This document shows, in pieces, positions 19,361-27,789 of a DNA stretch of 64,000 nucleotides (the first letter of the stretch is position 1; every line of letters starts with the position of its first letter). Made by a program: the position numbers and the translations under genes. The stretch is taken from positions 476,611-540,610 of the forward strand of contig NZ_DS989810.1 of assembly GCF_000155775.1 (NCBI RefSeq), given 5' to 3'. Source of the DNA: Glaciecola sp. HTCC2999 (GTDB lineage Bacteria; Pseudomonadota; Gammaproteobacteria; Enterobacterales; Alteromonadaceae). The notes under the pieces were generated by a model that saw only the letters and a list, made by a program, of their open reading frames with translations, was not told where the DNA came from and made no database searches.

Positions 19361-19720
19361 TACTTAGATGCAATCATCAACCCCGCAAATGTATCTGTTC
19401 TTGCAGGAAGCGGTCTATGTGGCGTGATACATAAATGCGCCGGCCTTAAACTTGAAGAGAAATGCAAAAGTATTGGGAAGCAGGAAATCGGCAATGCTAT
19501 TGTTACCCCTGCGTTTGAATTGTCTAATTTAAAAGGAATAATACATGCTTGTGGTCCTTGATGGCTAGACGGTTCTAAAGATGAACCGTAGTTATTAGCA
19601 TTAACCCATCAAAACATTATTACCGCAGCGCTAGCACACGGCTTCAGTTCAATTGCGATACCCGCCGTTTCTACTGGTGTATATAGATTTCCTGTAGATG
19701 TTGCGGCCGATGTGTATCAG
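19361..19720 (+). pseudogene. Macrodomain (ADP-ribose-binding) protein remnant
   Basis: Translating from TAC 19361 gives a recognisable macrodomain: LDAIINPANVSVLAGSGLCG (ADP-ribose loop 1), a central FELSNLKGIIHACGP, and SIAIPAVSTGVYRFPVDVAA (loop 2). Two in-frame stops, TGA at 19559-19561 and TAG at 19589-19591, break it, and the N-terminal strand is missing. The 3' end stops at about 19720, where the sequence runs straight into the 3' end of an ADP-ribosylglycohydrolase remnant on the opposite strand. Active relatives hydrolyse or bind ADP-ribose on proteins or O-acetyl-ADP-ribose. Confidence 0.8.
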
Positions 19721-20066
19721 TATCTCCTACCAGGGAAACAGCTAAACGAATTGCATCTTCAAATGACGTAGTCTCTAATGCTGCCACTATTGCTTGAGGC
19801 ACTGAATGAAGGGCTCTTTCTGTTCGTTGATATTTCTGTCTAATGGAGGCAATAGTAAAATCTAGCTCGTAGTTTTTGCTTATAGCCTGCCTGATATCTT
19901 TCACTGGCAATCCTTGCCTAGCCAAATAAATAGACTCCACAACTGGCATAGCAGCACTCATTCCTTCAGGATGATTGTAAGTGATTTCTGTATAGTTATC
20001 AGATAGCTTTAACGCTTCATCCGAACTGGTAGCAATAAAAGCAACAGAACAGGCCCAAGGGTGCAT
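19713..20066 (-). pseudogene. ADP-ribosylglycohydrolase (DraG/ARH family) C-terminal remnant
   Basis: About 118 residues of an ARH-family C-terminal half. NHPEGMSAAMPVVESIYLA is followed by KDIRQAI, the VPQAIVAALETTSFEDAIR helix and VSLVGDTDT, the variant of the metal-binding GGDTDT signature. The normal ~300-aa enzyme's N-terminal half and the residues after GDTDT are absent. The open frame runs on to 19671 through inverted macrodomain sequence and is not homologous there. Such enzymes remove ADP-ribose from Arg or Ser side chains using Mg2+. It lies tail to tail with the macrodomain remnant, so both are debris of one ADP-ribose-related locus. Confidence 0.75.
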
Positions 20067-20306
20067 ACTGATTTGTCAGTCTGTCGCTCACCCCAAGGAT
20101 AAAGATGCGATTAACAGATGGTTAAGTGAGCGTTATCAGAGATAAATATAGGTTTGTTGTCACATTAAATATAGATTCATAACGATAAGCTAAACTCGAT
20201 TGTAATCTCATCACTAGTATCGTGAGACGTAATACAATAGCCTAACTAAACCAAAACCTGCCTAGCATCGTTTAAATAATATATATTTCGCTAGAGCTTA
20301 TAATCC

Positions 20307-21086
20307 ATGAAAACTAAATCGGCAATCACACGCTCTCTAATAGTTAGTACAATGATTACTCTTATTGCGTTTTCACAACACGCAAAAGCCAATCTCATTG
20401 ACACAGCCATGGAGACGACCCTTGAATATCAACTGAATTCTGCCTATCACATCAAATCGCGCCTACAGGAATACGCCAGAGAAACTTCAAACCAAGCTCT
20501 ATACGATGTTGTTGCAGCAACGACCTTAGTGTTTTCAAACGAGTTAAGCCTAGATAGTGTAGCTTTTGCCAGTGCTGATGAGCGGAGAGAAGTACATATT
20601 TCTATGGCATTTATACGACATTTGACAGCCTTTGTTAAACTTACACTTAAAGAACCTCTCACCACTTACAATAGTAATAACACAACTCTTTATGCTTACC
20701 AGCAAGACCTGATAAATCACGCTATTACTGATATTATCTTGCACGAATTAGGGCATCACGCCTTGGATTTATTTTATGGACAATACACACCACCACGCTA
20801 TGTACCCCAAATGGAACAACAGGTAAGTCAATGGACGACTCGCATGAAAAACAATTTAGAATTAGATCAAAACGAAATGGGTCGATTACTCACGTTATTT
20901 TCGGTACTTGATCACAAGCTTGCCGAAAGTAAAGCTAATAACGCAATGACGCGCACTGTCAAAAACCTGCAAAATAAAATTGATTACGAATGCTTAGATG
21001 CTTTTAGTGAACAAGCTGAAATGTTATGTGAAAATTTAGCGGATACACTTTATGCAGAGTACGCTTTTACGAATGGCAATGATTAA
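20307..21086 (+). CDS. Secreted HExxH zincin-like protein
   Basis: A 259-aa protein with a Sec signal peptide (about 1-28, ending AKA) and a zinc-binding motif ILHELGHHALDLF (His/Glu/His near residues 146-150). The second half is helical and contains a possible third ligand region, ECLDAFSEQAEMLCENLAD. The two cysteines in that region could form a disulfide in the periplasm. No peptidase family is recognised, and substrate and regulation are unknown. It lies immediately outside the left border of the integrative array and is followed by a hairpin terminator. Confidence 0.75.
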   Translation: MKTKSAITRSLIVSTMITLIAFSQHAKANLIDTAMETTLEYQLNSAYHIKSRLQEYARETSNQALYDVVAATTLVFSNELSLDSVAFASADERREVHISMAFIRHLTAFVKLTLKEPLTTYNSNNTTLYAYQQDLINHAITDIILHELGHHALDLFYGQYTPPRYVPQMEQQVSQWTTRMKNNLELDQNEMGRLLTLFSVLDHKLAESKANNAMTRTVKNLQNKIDYECLDAFSEQAEMLCENLADTLYAEYAFTNGND

Positions 21087-21187
21087 CTTCAGGGCAGCTT
21101 AGTTGAGGGCCCATATAAGTAATATTCTCTAACCGATCTTTTCCGAAAATTTAATTAAACGTGGATTTATTTGTGGGTAAAATAAAA

Positions 21188-21212
21188 AACCCGTCAACAA
21201 AATCAACGGGTT
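21188..21212. terminator. Rho-independent-type hairpin
   Basis: Stem AACCCGT (21188-21194) pairs with ACGGGTT (21206-21212) across an 11-nt loop. The minus-strand read has a T6 run after the stem, and the plus-strand read has only AGTTTT. It may serve transcripts from both sides: the protease gene on the left and anything leaving the element array on the right. Confidence 0.6.
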
Positions 21213-21217
21213 AGTTT

Positions 21218-21237
21218 TAAATTTGGCGGAGAGAGAG
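21218..21237 (-). repeat. Outermost attachment-site copy (tRNA-Ser 3' end fragment)
   Basis: The last 14 nt of tRNA-Ser, including the encoded CCA (TGGCGGAGAGAGAG on the plus strand, 21224-21237), preceded by TAAATT. The 20-nt string matches 27103-27122 exactly and is in the same orientation as the tRNA 3' ends at 27109, 32575 and 58139. I take it as the left limit of the integrative array. Confidence 0.65.
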
Positions 21238-21280
21238 TGACTTAATAGCCTATATATGCCTATCCTCTGCGTCAAAGACA

Positions 21281-21513
21281 TTGATATACAACGATTTCTC
21301 TAGTGTTGCAGATGTTCGGTTCACTGTCAAAGGCACATAAATGTCTACTGTTTTGTCTACTCAGATAAGCCATGCGCACATTTAAACTCAACAGACTTCA
21401 CAGCCTAATTAGCCACACCGCTTCCAACTGATAACAATCAAATGTATGTGTAGACTAAATAGGCTGCCAAAGCCTCTGTAGGGGGCGGGAGGGGTATTCA
21501 TTGGCTGTTTTTC
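21281..21513 (+). repeat. Long inverted repeat, left copy (element A)
   Basis: About 230 bp repeated in inverse orientation at 26774-27081 with roughly 90% identity by eye. It contains TCTACTCA at 21356-21363. Relative to the right copy it lacks about 75 bp, cleanly removed between two CCTCTGTA repeats. The rest of the 21087-21649 gap holds only the hairpin terminator, the att fragment and AT-rich sequence leading to the next gene. Confidence 0.8.
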
Positions 21514-21649
21514 AATGGGGCTTTATAGATTTGTAATAGGATTTGTAAGAAAAAGTCTTAGAGACAAGGTTTATGTTTGTTGTTACTTTTAAAAAAATGT
21601 CTATAAATGGCTTAACCGTGTTACAAAATTTTATTTAAGGATTAAAGAT

Positions 21650-22054
21650 ATGTTCGTTAGCATAAATGAATACGCAAAGAAAAATGACTTAACAGTCACA
21701 GATGTATTAAAAGAAATAAAAAATGGTGAACATCAAACAAAAGAATCTGAGCATGAAACACTGATATTTGTTAGTGATGATTTAGCGGATTTGTATCATG
21801 ATAAACCTGTTAGTAGCGCTCCCAATAAAACTGAAAACTATACACAGGCATATGGTATTGTTTGGATAAATGTTATTTTTGGATGGTTAATTTTCATTGG
21901 TGGCTTTATAGCTATTTTTGTTGAATCATTTCAGACGGGGGTAGTCTTCTGCTTAATTGGCTTGTTCACGGTTGGTTTTGGTCAAATATTAAAAGCGGGT
22001 CTTGATTCTGCAATTAACATAAGAAAAATAAAAGAACATCTTTGTACTAAATGA
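21650..22054 (+). CDS. Hypothetical two-TM protein
   Basis: A 134-aa protein with a soluble N-terminal ~65 residues that look like a small helical DNA-binding or adaptor domain (SINEYAKKNDLTVTDVLKEI). Two TM segments follow (about 73-95 and 100-118) with a short basic tail. No family recognised. It overlaps the start of the polymerase-like pseudogene by 4 nt, so the two were probably one operon of element A. A Shine-Dalgarno AAGGA precedes the ATG. Confidence 0.6.
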   Translation: MFVSINEYAKKNDLTVTDVLKEIKNGEHQTKESEHETLIFVSDDLADLYHDKPVSSAPNKTENYTQAYGIVWINVIFGWLIFIGGFIAIFVESFQTGVVFCLIGLFTVGFGQILKAGLDSAINIRKIKEHLCTK

Positions 22055-23075
22055 GAATTGATTGGTATCCAGCTTATCCACATCCTAAAGTTATCTCGAT
22101 AGCTAGACAGCTCTTTAGCTATGTTCCAGTGAGAACAAAAGGTGTTAATAAACAAGAAAGAGATAGCAAGCTAAACTTGATATGCATGCAATTTATCTCC
22201 GCCTTGTATTTAAACCATCATCAGGCTGATAAGAATAATCCAGTCACTACATATCTATCACCAAAACACTTTAAGTATAAGAACCCAGTAGCGGAAAAGC
22301 TGCCTTATCCTCATGGAACTTACCTTGATGTATATAACACGCTCCTAAATCTCAAGTAGGTCACTCAACAGCTCGGAGAAAAAGGAAAATCACTCACCCT
22401 TATAAAGCCTACTGAGATATTGAGAGATAAGTTTGATGAGATTGGCTTCTTGTGGGCTGAACAGGCTCTTAAAGATGATGACCAGTTACTGATAATGAGG
22501 GATGTTAAGCTTGGCAAGAATAACAAAAAAGTAAAGTATTCAGTCCCAGTGCCGGATTACCCCCTTAAAGAACTACATCTAAGCAATCTAAGAAAGATTA
22601 ATAAGGCGCTCCTTAGTCATTGCTTTACGCTTGCAGTTAGCGATGATGATTTATTAAAGGTTAATACTAAAAAGCCTGATGAAGTCGACTTTAGTGGTTT
22701 CGGTATAAGAATCCTTTATTCAATGGCGGGTGCTAAATATGAAGGTAAAGACCCTTATGATCTAAAATTAAAAGCCTGGAAAGGTAAAGGCGACCCAAGA
22801 CGGAAAAAAATTAAGAAGGCATTTAATGCGTTAATTAATGACATTGATGGGACGTTCAAGCTCTCACCTAAGCAAATTACTTTGCTTGGAATGAACACGA
22901 AAGCGCTTGAAGAAAGAATCAAAGTAATACACAAGCCAATAGCTGATTTACTAAGAACCAGGGATGGACTAAGAGCTACTTATATTGATTCCACAATAGC
23001 TGAACACATTATGTTAACAATGATTAATGACGATGCTATCACACTGACGTGGTCAACATATTTCGGACAACCCAG

Positions 23076-23897
23076 TTAAGCAACTTTTTGTAGTTTTACC
23101 ATTTCCTGCTCATACTGATTTGGGCTTTGATACCCCAGATATGAATGCAGTCTATAGCTGTTATAGAACATCGTGATGTAATTCAAGATATCCTGTTGTG
23201 CTTCGTATCGAGTTTGGTAGTTTCGCCAATGAACCCGTTCGTTTTTCAAGCTGCCGAAGAAACTTTCAGCAACGGCATTATCCCAACAATCGCCTTTTCT
23301 GCTCATGCTGCCAACTAGGCCATGAGCGTTAAGTAATTTACGATACTCGTGACTGGCATATTGCGAGCCACGGTCGGTATGCACAATTAATCCTTTCTCT
23401 GGTTTTCGCTGCCATATTGCCATTCTCAGCGCGTCAATTACCAGCTTTGCTTTCATCCTTGAGCTCATGCTCCAACCAACGATTTTACGCGAGTACAAAT
23501 CAATCACGATGGCTAAGTACAACCAACCTTCTCGCGTCCATATGTAAGTAATATCAGAAACATACGCTTTGTTAGGCGCATCCACAGTAAACTCACGATT
23601 GAGCACATTATCAAACAACGGCTTGTTATGGTTACTGTCTGTTGTCACCTTATATTTCTTGCGATAACGAACCCACACCTTGGCTTCAAGCATTAGCTTC
23701 TTCGCCTTTTGGCGACTCACTGGATAGCCTAAACAATTCAGGGCATGCTTCATTCTGCGGCTGCCATACGTGTTATCACTAGCGACAGCTATCTTTTTCA
23801 CCCACTCGATCATATCAGCATGAGTAGGGTCTATTTCTTGTTCTATCTTCGCCCAACGGTAAAAGCCGCTGCGCTTCACCCCTAACAATTGACACAT
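23076..23897 (-). CDS. IS3-family transposase OrfB (DDE integrase domain)
   Basis: A 273-aa catalytic part of an IS3-type transposase with an HTH_21 region at the N-terminus and an rve integrase core. DDE residues are visible as Asp in VSDITYIW, Asp in VHTDRGSQY and Glu in [12 protein letters not shown], with downstream [15 protein letters not shown]. Homology continues upstream of the first ATG in the same frame ([16 protein letters not shown]), with no start codon before orfA. Expression is therefore expected as a -1 frameshift fusion with OrfA; a T6 run near the orfA end is a candidate slip site. Confidence 0.92.
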   Translation of the reverse strand: MCQLLGVKRSGFYRWAKIEQEIDPTHADMIEWVKKIAVASDNTYGSRRMKHALNCLGYPVSRQKAKKLMLEAKVWVRYRKKYKVTTDSNHNKPLFDNVLNREFTVDAPNKAYVSDITYIWTREGWLYLAIVIDLYSRKIVGWSMSSRMKAKLVIDALRMAIWQRKPEKGLIVHTDRGSQYASHEYRKLLNAHGLVGSMSRKGDCWDNAVAESFFGSLKNERVHWRNYQTRYEAQQDILNYITMFYNSYRLHSYLGYQSPNQYEQEMVKLQKVA

Positions 23898-23944
23898 TCT
23901 GTCAACGGGATAGGTCTTCTTATTTTGGGCAATGAAGCGGTACT

Positions 23945-24241
23945 TTACTTCATTTCTTTGGCAAAAAAGACCGTTGCTTCCTTTAAAATGTTTTTGTCCA
24001 TTTCAAGCTGGCGAACCTTTGCTCTCAGTTGCCTAATTTCTTCTTGCTCTGGCGTCAGCTTGCCATTACCACGAAACGCCTGACCATCATTATCTTGTTC
24101 GTGTTCTTTCATCCAACGGGTAATCAGATTTGGATTAATCTCCAAGCTTCTTGCCGCTTCAGCTCGACTGAACTTCTGATCAACCACTAGGCTGATAGCG
24201 TCTAACTTAAATTCTTTTGAATATTTTTTTCTAGCATTCAT
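23945..24241 (-). CDS. IS3-family transposase OrfA (HTH)
   Basis: A 98-aa HTH_Tnp_1 protein with N-terminal basic helix-turn-helix ([15 protein letters not shown]...[10 protein letters not shown]) and a C-terminal leucine-zipper-like coiled coil ([20 protein letters not shown]). It binds the IS ends and contributes the DNA-binding part of the OrfAB fusion. The stop TAA overlaps the frame leading into OrfB by a -1 shift. Complete in length. Confidence 0.92.
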   Translation of the reverse strand: MNARKKYSKEFKLDAISLVVDQKFSRAEAARSLEINPNLITRWMKEHEQDNDGQAFRGNGKLTPEQEEIRQLRAKVRQLEMDKNILKEATVFFAKEMK

Positions 24242-24708
24242 AATGCACTCCAGTTTTGAGAATTATCTCTTATCTAGAGTGTCCGAATCAAATCTACCAC
24301 CTCACACTTCCAATTCATGATAGTTTTATAGTGAGGCTAAAAGATAAGTCATTATTACAATAGGCAATGACTAAGGCATGTAATGAAGTACTGGGTTTTA
24401 GCATTGATACCACAGAGGAATATATAAAGAATGCTGAACATTTCAATATGTCAGAAGAAGAAATGATAACGTTAACGAGTTACCCTGAAAACATGGTTGT
24501 TAACGCTAATGAATTAAAAGATAGTATTTTAAATAAACCACAAACAATAATGGAAAAATATCTAGCATCCTTTGAAGGCTATAAAGCAGGGGTTTACAAT
24601 TGTAATTAACCCCTGTTATTAAATTGTTTTGTCGGCTTTACAGTCTTCTCATTAAGGGAAGTAACCTCTGAGCCTTGTTTTTTAAATCGGCTGGCTTAAG
24701 ATGTTAAG

Positions 24709-24912
24709 TTAGCTGTCATTATTAACAGATTCGTCAGTTCTCAAGCATTTCAACTCAAACTTGTAATTGTCGTCCATAAATATCACTTTAGAATCAATTC
24801 TACTTTCGCAATTAACTCTACTCTCAAATGATTCAACACCTATAAAGGTTTGCTCTGCTGTTCCTGCTACACTAACTAAAATGTAAAGAGTCCAAAACAT
24901 AATTACAACCAA
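24709..24912 (-). CDS. Small hypothetical exported or membrane-anchored protein
   Basis: A 67-aa protein. Residues 1-20 are hydrophobic (MFWTLYILVSVAGTA), with a possible AGTA-type cleavage site, and the rest is polar with two cysteines that could pair. No family recognised. It lies in element A downstream of the lipoprotein gene on the same strand, with a 72-nt gap. The coding call rests on its signal-like start and same-strand context, so it is tentative. The region 24610-24708 holds nothing I can identify. Confidence 0.4.
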   Translation of the reverse strand: MVVIMFWTLYILVSVAGTAEQTFIGVESFESRVNCESRIDSKVIFMDDNYKFELKCLRTDESVNNDS

Positions 24913-24984
24913 TATTAGCTACCTGTATAAGAGTCACTTATCAAAGCAAGCGAGTAAATGCCTTCAATAATTTGTAAACTCAAA

Positions 24985-25815
24985 TCAATTTTTAAACATT
25001 TGTGAGAAAAGTCGGCATTTCTTAAATCCTACACTGCCAGCAGTTTCTCTCCAGGAAGAACAAAATAAATCTATGCTATCGCCTTTATTAATTGTTTCCG
25101 CCTCATCAAATGAGGTTATGTCCGCAAAACAACCATTAAAAAAATCTACATCGCTCTTTAAGTGTACCACTGCATCTCCAAAAGTCACATTTATATCTGT
25201 TGCAATGCCTGCAACTCTGTACTCTTTATTGAGAGGATATAGACGAATAGCTCGAACTTCATTTTCGTTTAAAGCTGTAACCATTTCGTCACATATAACT
25301 GGCTGCATTTTAAGAATTTTTTCGCGACGCTCTTCTTCTGCACGTTTCTGATTAGCAAGTCTAATTTGACGTTGGCGTTCTTGCTCAGCAAGTCTAATTT
25401 GGCGTTGGCGTTCTTGCTCAGCAGCTTTTTTCTTTTTCTGTTGAATTTGTTGCTGCTTTCTCTGTTCCTCTAGTTTTTGTTCTTGTAATATTCTTGCTTG
25501 GGCTAACTCTCTTCTTTGTTTCATCAACAAATTAAATGATTCCTCATTAAGAATTTGTTTAATTAATCTTCTATCTTTATAAGTACCTTCTGAAGGTGTG
25601 ACTAGTAATGCTTTATGATTAATCATAGTTTCCCTGCCATCTCTGACTTTAAAAATATCAGAGTCTGTTTTTTCATCATATCCTACATAAACGTAGGCAT
25701 CATCGGCTTTTCTTGCCCATATATCAGTAAAAAAAGTTTCTCCAACTTGTTCATTAATTGACAAGCAGCCAGTTAAAAGTAATAAGGGAATTATGGTTAA
25801 AAACAATTTATTCAT
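24985..25815 (-). CDS. Putative lipoprotein with Gln/Arg-rich coiled coil
   Basis: A 276-aa protein with a type II signal peptide and lipobox LTGC (Cys17). The N-terminal part is about residues 18-90. A charged coiled coil (about 90-165) follows, built from a tandem repeat (RQRQIRLAEQE then RQRQIRLANQK, encoded by a 33-bp direct repeat at about 25365-25430). The C-terminal globular domain has two or three cysteines (VICDEMV, NGCFADI, LFCSSW). No family is recognised. The preceding Zn-ribbon membrane protein gene ends 19 nt upstream, so the two likely share an operon within element A. Confidence 0.6.
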   Translation of the reverse strand: MNKLFLTIIPLLLLTGCLSINEQVGETFFTDIWARKADDAYVYVGYDEKTDSDIFKVRDGRETMINHKALLVTPSEGTYKDRRLIKQILNEESFNLLMKQRRELAQARILQEQKLEEQRKQQQIQQKKKKAAEQERQRQIRLAEQERQRQIRLANQKRAEEERREKILKMQPVICDEMVTALNENEVRAIRLYPLNKEYRVAGIATDINVTFGDAVVHLKSDVDFFNGCFADITSFDEAETINKGDSIDLFCSSWRETAGSVGFKKCRLFSQMFKN

Positions 25816-25834
25816 TTTGTAGTCCTTAAATATT

Positions 25835-26602
25835 TTAAACTAATTTATTTGTTAACTTATATATACCAATCCAAATTAAATATATAAAGTGTATCCATAT
25901 CTGCCCAAATTCGTCGATTACTGTATTTGGAGATGCAAAGGTTACAGAAAACGTAAAAATTAAAATGGGCAAAGTTGGGTAAATCATTTTTCTATCTGCA
26001 AATGTATTGCTAGACTTTAAGTATGCGAAAATAGACAAGAGATATATTAATAACACTACTAGTGAAAGTGTTAAAGTGAATGCACCTCTAGAAGTTGTAA
26101 TTAGGAATAATCTAAGGTCATGAAAAAATCCAGGGTCAATACTAATTGTAGAATCAAAGAGTGATTTTAAAATAGGGGAGTAGATAAAATTTTGGGTGAA
26201 ATTAGATATTGAGATAACTGCAAGTTGTGTTTGTTCTATGAATAAAAATTTACTGGCAATGCCAACAATCAAAGCCCACATAATTATAACTAAAGCTAAA
26301 TTTGAATTTAAAAAAAACGAATCCCAATCAAATGTATTTGCAGTTGTATAATCAATTTCATCAGGTATATTATTATCATATGTATTTTGTTCTTTTTTAC
26401 GATTTTCCCTATAAATTTTTGCTTTTAGTTTTTTAATTCTTAAATTTTCTTCAATAATAAACTTATCTGCTTCTTTTTGGCTTTTTTCAGAATAATAATA
26501 TTTACCAACATCAAAGCCGCACTCGCAACATACGTGCGCAGAGGCTTCCTGTTTCTTAACAGTATTTGTGAACATACATTCAGGGCATCTGAGATAAGCC
26601 AT
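25835..26602 (-). CDS. Hypothetical membrane protein with N-terminal zinc ribbon
   Basis: Starting at the ATG ending at 26602 gives 255 aa; a frame opening at 26662 adds 20 hydrophobic residues and is less likely. The N-terminus is a zinc-ribbon pair of CxxC motifs (LRCPECMF and HVCCECGFD). A charged linker follows, then about four TM helices (around 110-250) typical of small inner-membrane proteins. Zinc-ribbon plus TM proteins occur in membrane-associated regulatory and phage-defence contexts, but no function is assigned. AT content is higher than in chromosomal neighbours, consistent with cargo of a mobile element. Confidence 0.55.
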   Translation of the reverse strand: MAYLRCPECMFTNTVKKQEASAHVCCECGFDVGKYYYSEKSQKEADKFIIEENLRIKKLKAKIYRENRKKEQNTYDNNIPDEIDYTTANTFDWDSFFLNSNLALVIIMWALIVGIASKFLFIEQTQLAVISISNFTQNFIYSPILKSLFDSTISIDPGFFHDLRLFLITTSRGAFTLTLSLVVLLIYLLSIFAYLKSSNTFADRKMIYPTLPILIFTFSVTFASPNTVIDEFGQIWIHFIYLIWIGIYKLTNKLV

Positions 26603-26773
26603 AAAATTTAAACTTATATTTAATAACATAATGTTTACGATATGAATTTTCTTAAAGATCATTTTTAATTAGTCAAGTATTTTTCATTCATAATTTAGAC
26701 TTCTGATTAAATACTTTTTGGAAACCCATTATCTGTATTCCACCTATTGCAAGTCTAACAAGCTACACAGCCT

Positions 26774-27081
26774 AAACAGCCAATAAATACCCCTCCCGCC
26801 CCCTACAGAGGTTTTTCAGCCCCAAGAAAATCACCAACTAATTACGTTTATTAATGGAGTTTCAAGGCTACACAGACCTGTACAGAGGCTCTGGCAGCCT
26901 ACTTAGTCTACACATACATTTGATTGTTATCAGTTGGAAGTGGTGTGGCTAATTAGGCTGCGAAGTCTGTTTAGTTTGAGTGTGCGCATGGCTTATCTGA
27001 GTAGACAAAACAGTAGGCATTTATGTACCTTTGACAGTGAACCGAACATCTGCAACACTAGATAATACGTTGTATATCAAG
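26774..27081 (-). repeat. Long inverted repeat, right copy (element A)
   Basis: Inverse copy of 21281-21513, longer by about 75 bp lying between CCTCTGTA direct repeats. It contains the octamer in inverse orientation (TGAGTAGA, 26998-27005). Together the two copies bound element A just inside its att fragments. The stretch 26603-26773 holds only AT-rich leader sequence. Confidence 0.8.
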
Positions 27082-27108
27082 GTCTGTAGAGCTTGTTCAG
27101 ACTAAATT

Positions 27109-27209
27109 TGGCGGAGAGAGAGGGATTCGAACCCTCGTTAGGTTTAACCCTAAACACACTTTCCAGGCGTGCGCCTTCAGCCTTTATAATAACTAGGCTC
27201 ATGCTCTCC
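27109..27209 (-). repeat. tRNA-Ser(GGA)-like attachment copy with remodelled D-arm
   Basis: Positions 27109-27182 are identical for 74 nt to the 3' part of tRNA-Ser(GGA) at 58139-58212, including the GGA anticodon, variable arm, T-arm and CCA. The native 5' end is replaced, yet GGAGAG recurs at 27204-27209, where it can rebuild six acceptor pairs. The D-arm is replaced by a larger hairpin-prone stretch (AGCCT with AGGCT, 11-nt loop). Probably an att site or pseudo-tRNA rather than a working tRNA. Confidence 0.75.
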
Positions 27210-27789
27210 GCACGTATCGTCATAAGACACTGTGCTTGAATGTACAATACCACATTATACTCATAAATCTACTCATCCCAGACAGAATAGTTACAAAATC
27301 CAATGCCAACTAACCACCCTCTCCCGCTAGTATTGGCCGTCCTAGTTAGGTACCGTTACTCATATGTAGCAGGAAATATGTAAACCAATTTACAGTGCCT
27401 ACCTACCCCACTAGCTCAAAAAACATCTATTACCAACAGACTTGGCTTTCATGTAGATGCCGCTGAGTATAATTTGTAATTATACGATCTAGGTATCCAG
27501 CAAGCGTAGCGCGGTAGCTGTAACGATCTGTACGTTGTTGTATGACGTTTTAACGAGTTATTGGTGTACTTGCCGCCTAGTTTAAACATAAGCCAAACGT
27601 GATCCATACAGGGGGGTGTATGAACTAGTGATGTACGCATTAGTAAGTATTTGCTTTAAACAAAATTCAATGTGTTTTTTGTAAGGCGGATATGGTGTGT
27701 GTTGTAGTGAGCTAGGATGGTCGCTGCTACCTTTACCAATGAAGTAAAAGTAACAGCTCATGTTGTTTTGTGGTGGTTTAAGTGTGGAA
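27210..27789. other. Noncoding left end of element B
   Basis: No credible gene. It holds the octamer TCTACTCA at 27268-27275 (159 nt from the att) and the first copy of a ~52-bp repeat at 27471-27522. The composition resembles 32700-32960, at the same distance from the next att, which suggests conserved element-end sequence. Confidence 0.6.
27471..27522 (+). repeat. Element-end repeat copy 1
   Basis: First of three related ~52-bp sequences (also 32899-32952 and 53528-53581). They share an AATTT..ATTAT start and a core like GTATC-AGCAAGCG-AGCGCGGTAG. This copy is about 360 nt to the right of the att at 27109. Confidence 0.6.

Larger units (their letters stand above)
23046..24301 (-). mobile_element. 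IS3-family insertion sequence
   Basis: About 1.25 kb with orfA and orfB on the minus strand. Imperfect terminal inverted repeats share TGGT and TTCGGACA (left end from 23050, right end to 24299). The 7-mer TCACACT lies on both sides (23039-23045 and 24302-24308). Removing the IS plus one copy of it rejoins the interrupted host frame exactly. A 7-bp duplication is long for IS3 elements, so the true ends could lie slightly inside. Confidence 0.88.
22051..24609 (+). pseudogene. Polymerase-palm-like protein gene, broken by two amber codons and an IS
   Basis: One reading frame runs from ATG 22051 to 24609. It is broken by TAG at 22357-22359, the IS at 23046-24301 and TAG at 24361-24363. Removing the IS with one copy of the flanking TCACACT restores the frame as ...AITLPIHDSFIV.... 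Changing each TAG to CAG gives LNLKQVTQQ and SLLQQAMTK. Motifs resemble family-A polymerase palms: DFSGFGIRILYSMAG (nt about 22690) like motif A, RRKKIKKAFNALIN like motif B, and LPIHDSFIV like motif C. A segment usually present upstream of motif A in such proteins seems missing. Function inferred only; likely an element-encoded replication-type protein, now dead. Confidence 0.6.

Noticed and set aside
25365-25430. 33-bp tandem repeat that could suggest a small CRISPR-like or VNTR array
   Set aside because: It is in frame inside the lipoprotein gene and encodes a coiled-coil repeat; there are no spacers. No CRISPR array was seen anywhere in the window.
21281-27081. Composite transposon formed by the long inverted repeats
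   Set aside because: Neither repeat encodes a transposase, and the borders coincide with tRNA-derived att fragments, so site-specific integration explains the block better.
27449-27640. Minus-strand 63-aa open frame
   Set aside because: It lies across the noncoding element-end repeat, shows no signal, motif or ribosome-binding site, and is disrupted in the related region at 32.9 kb.
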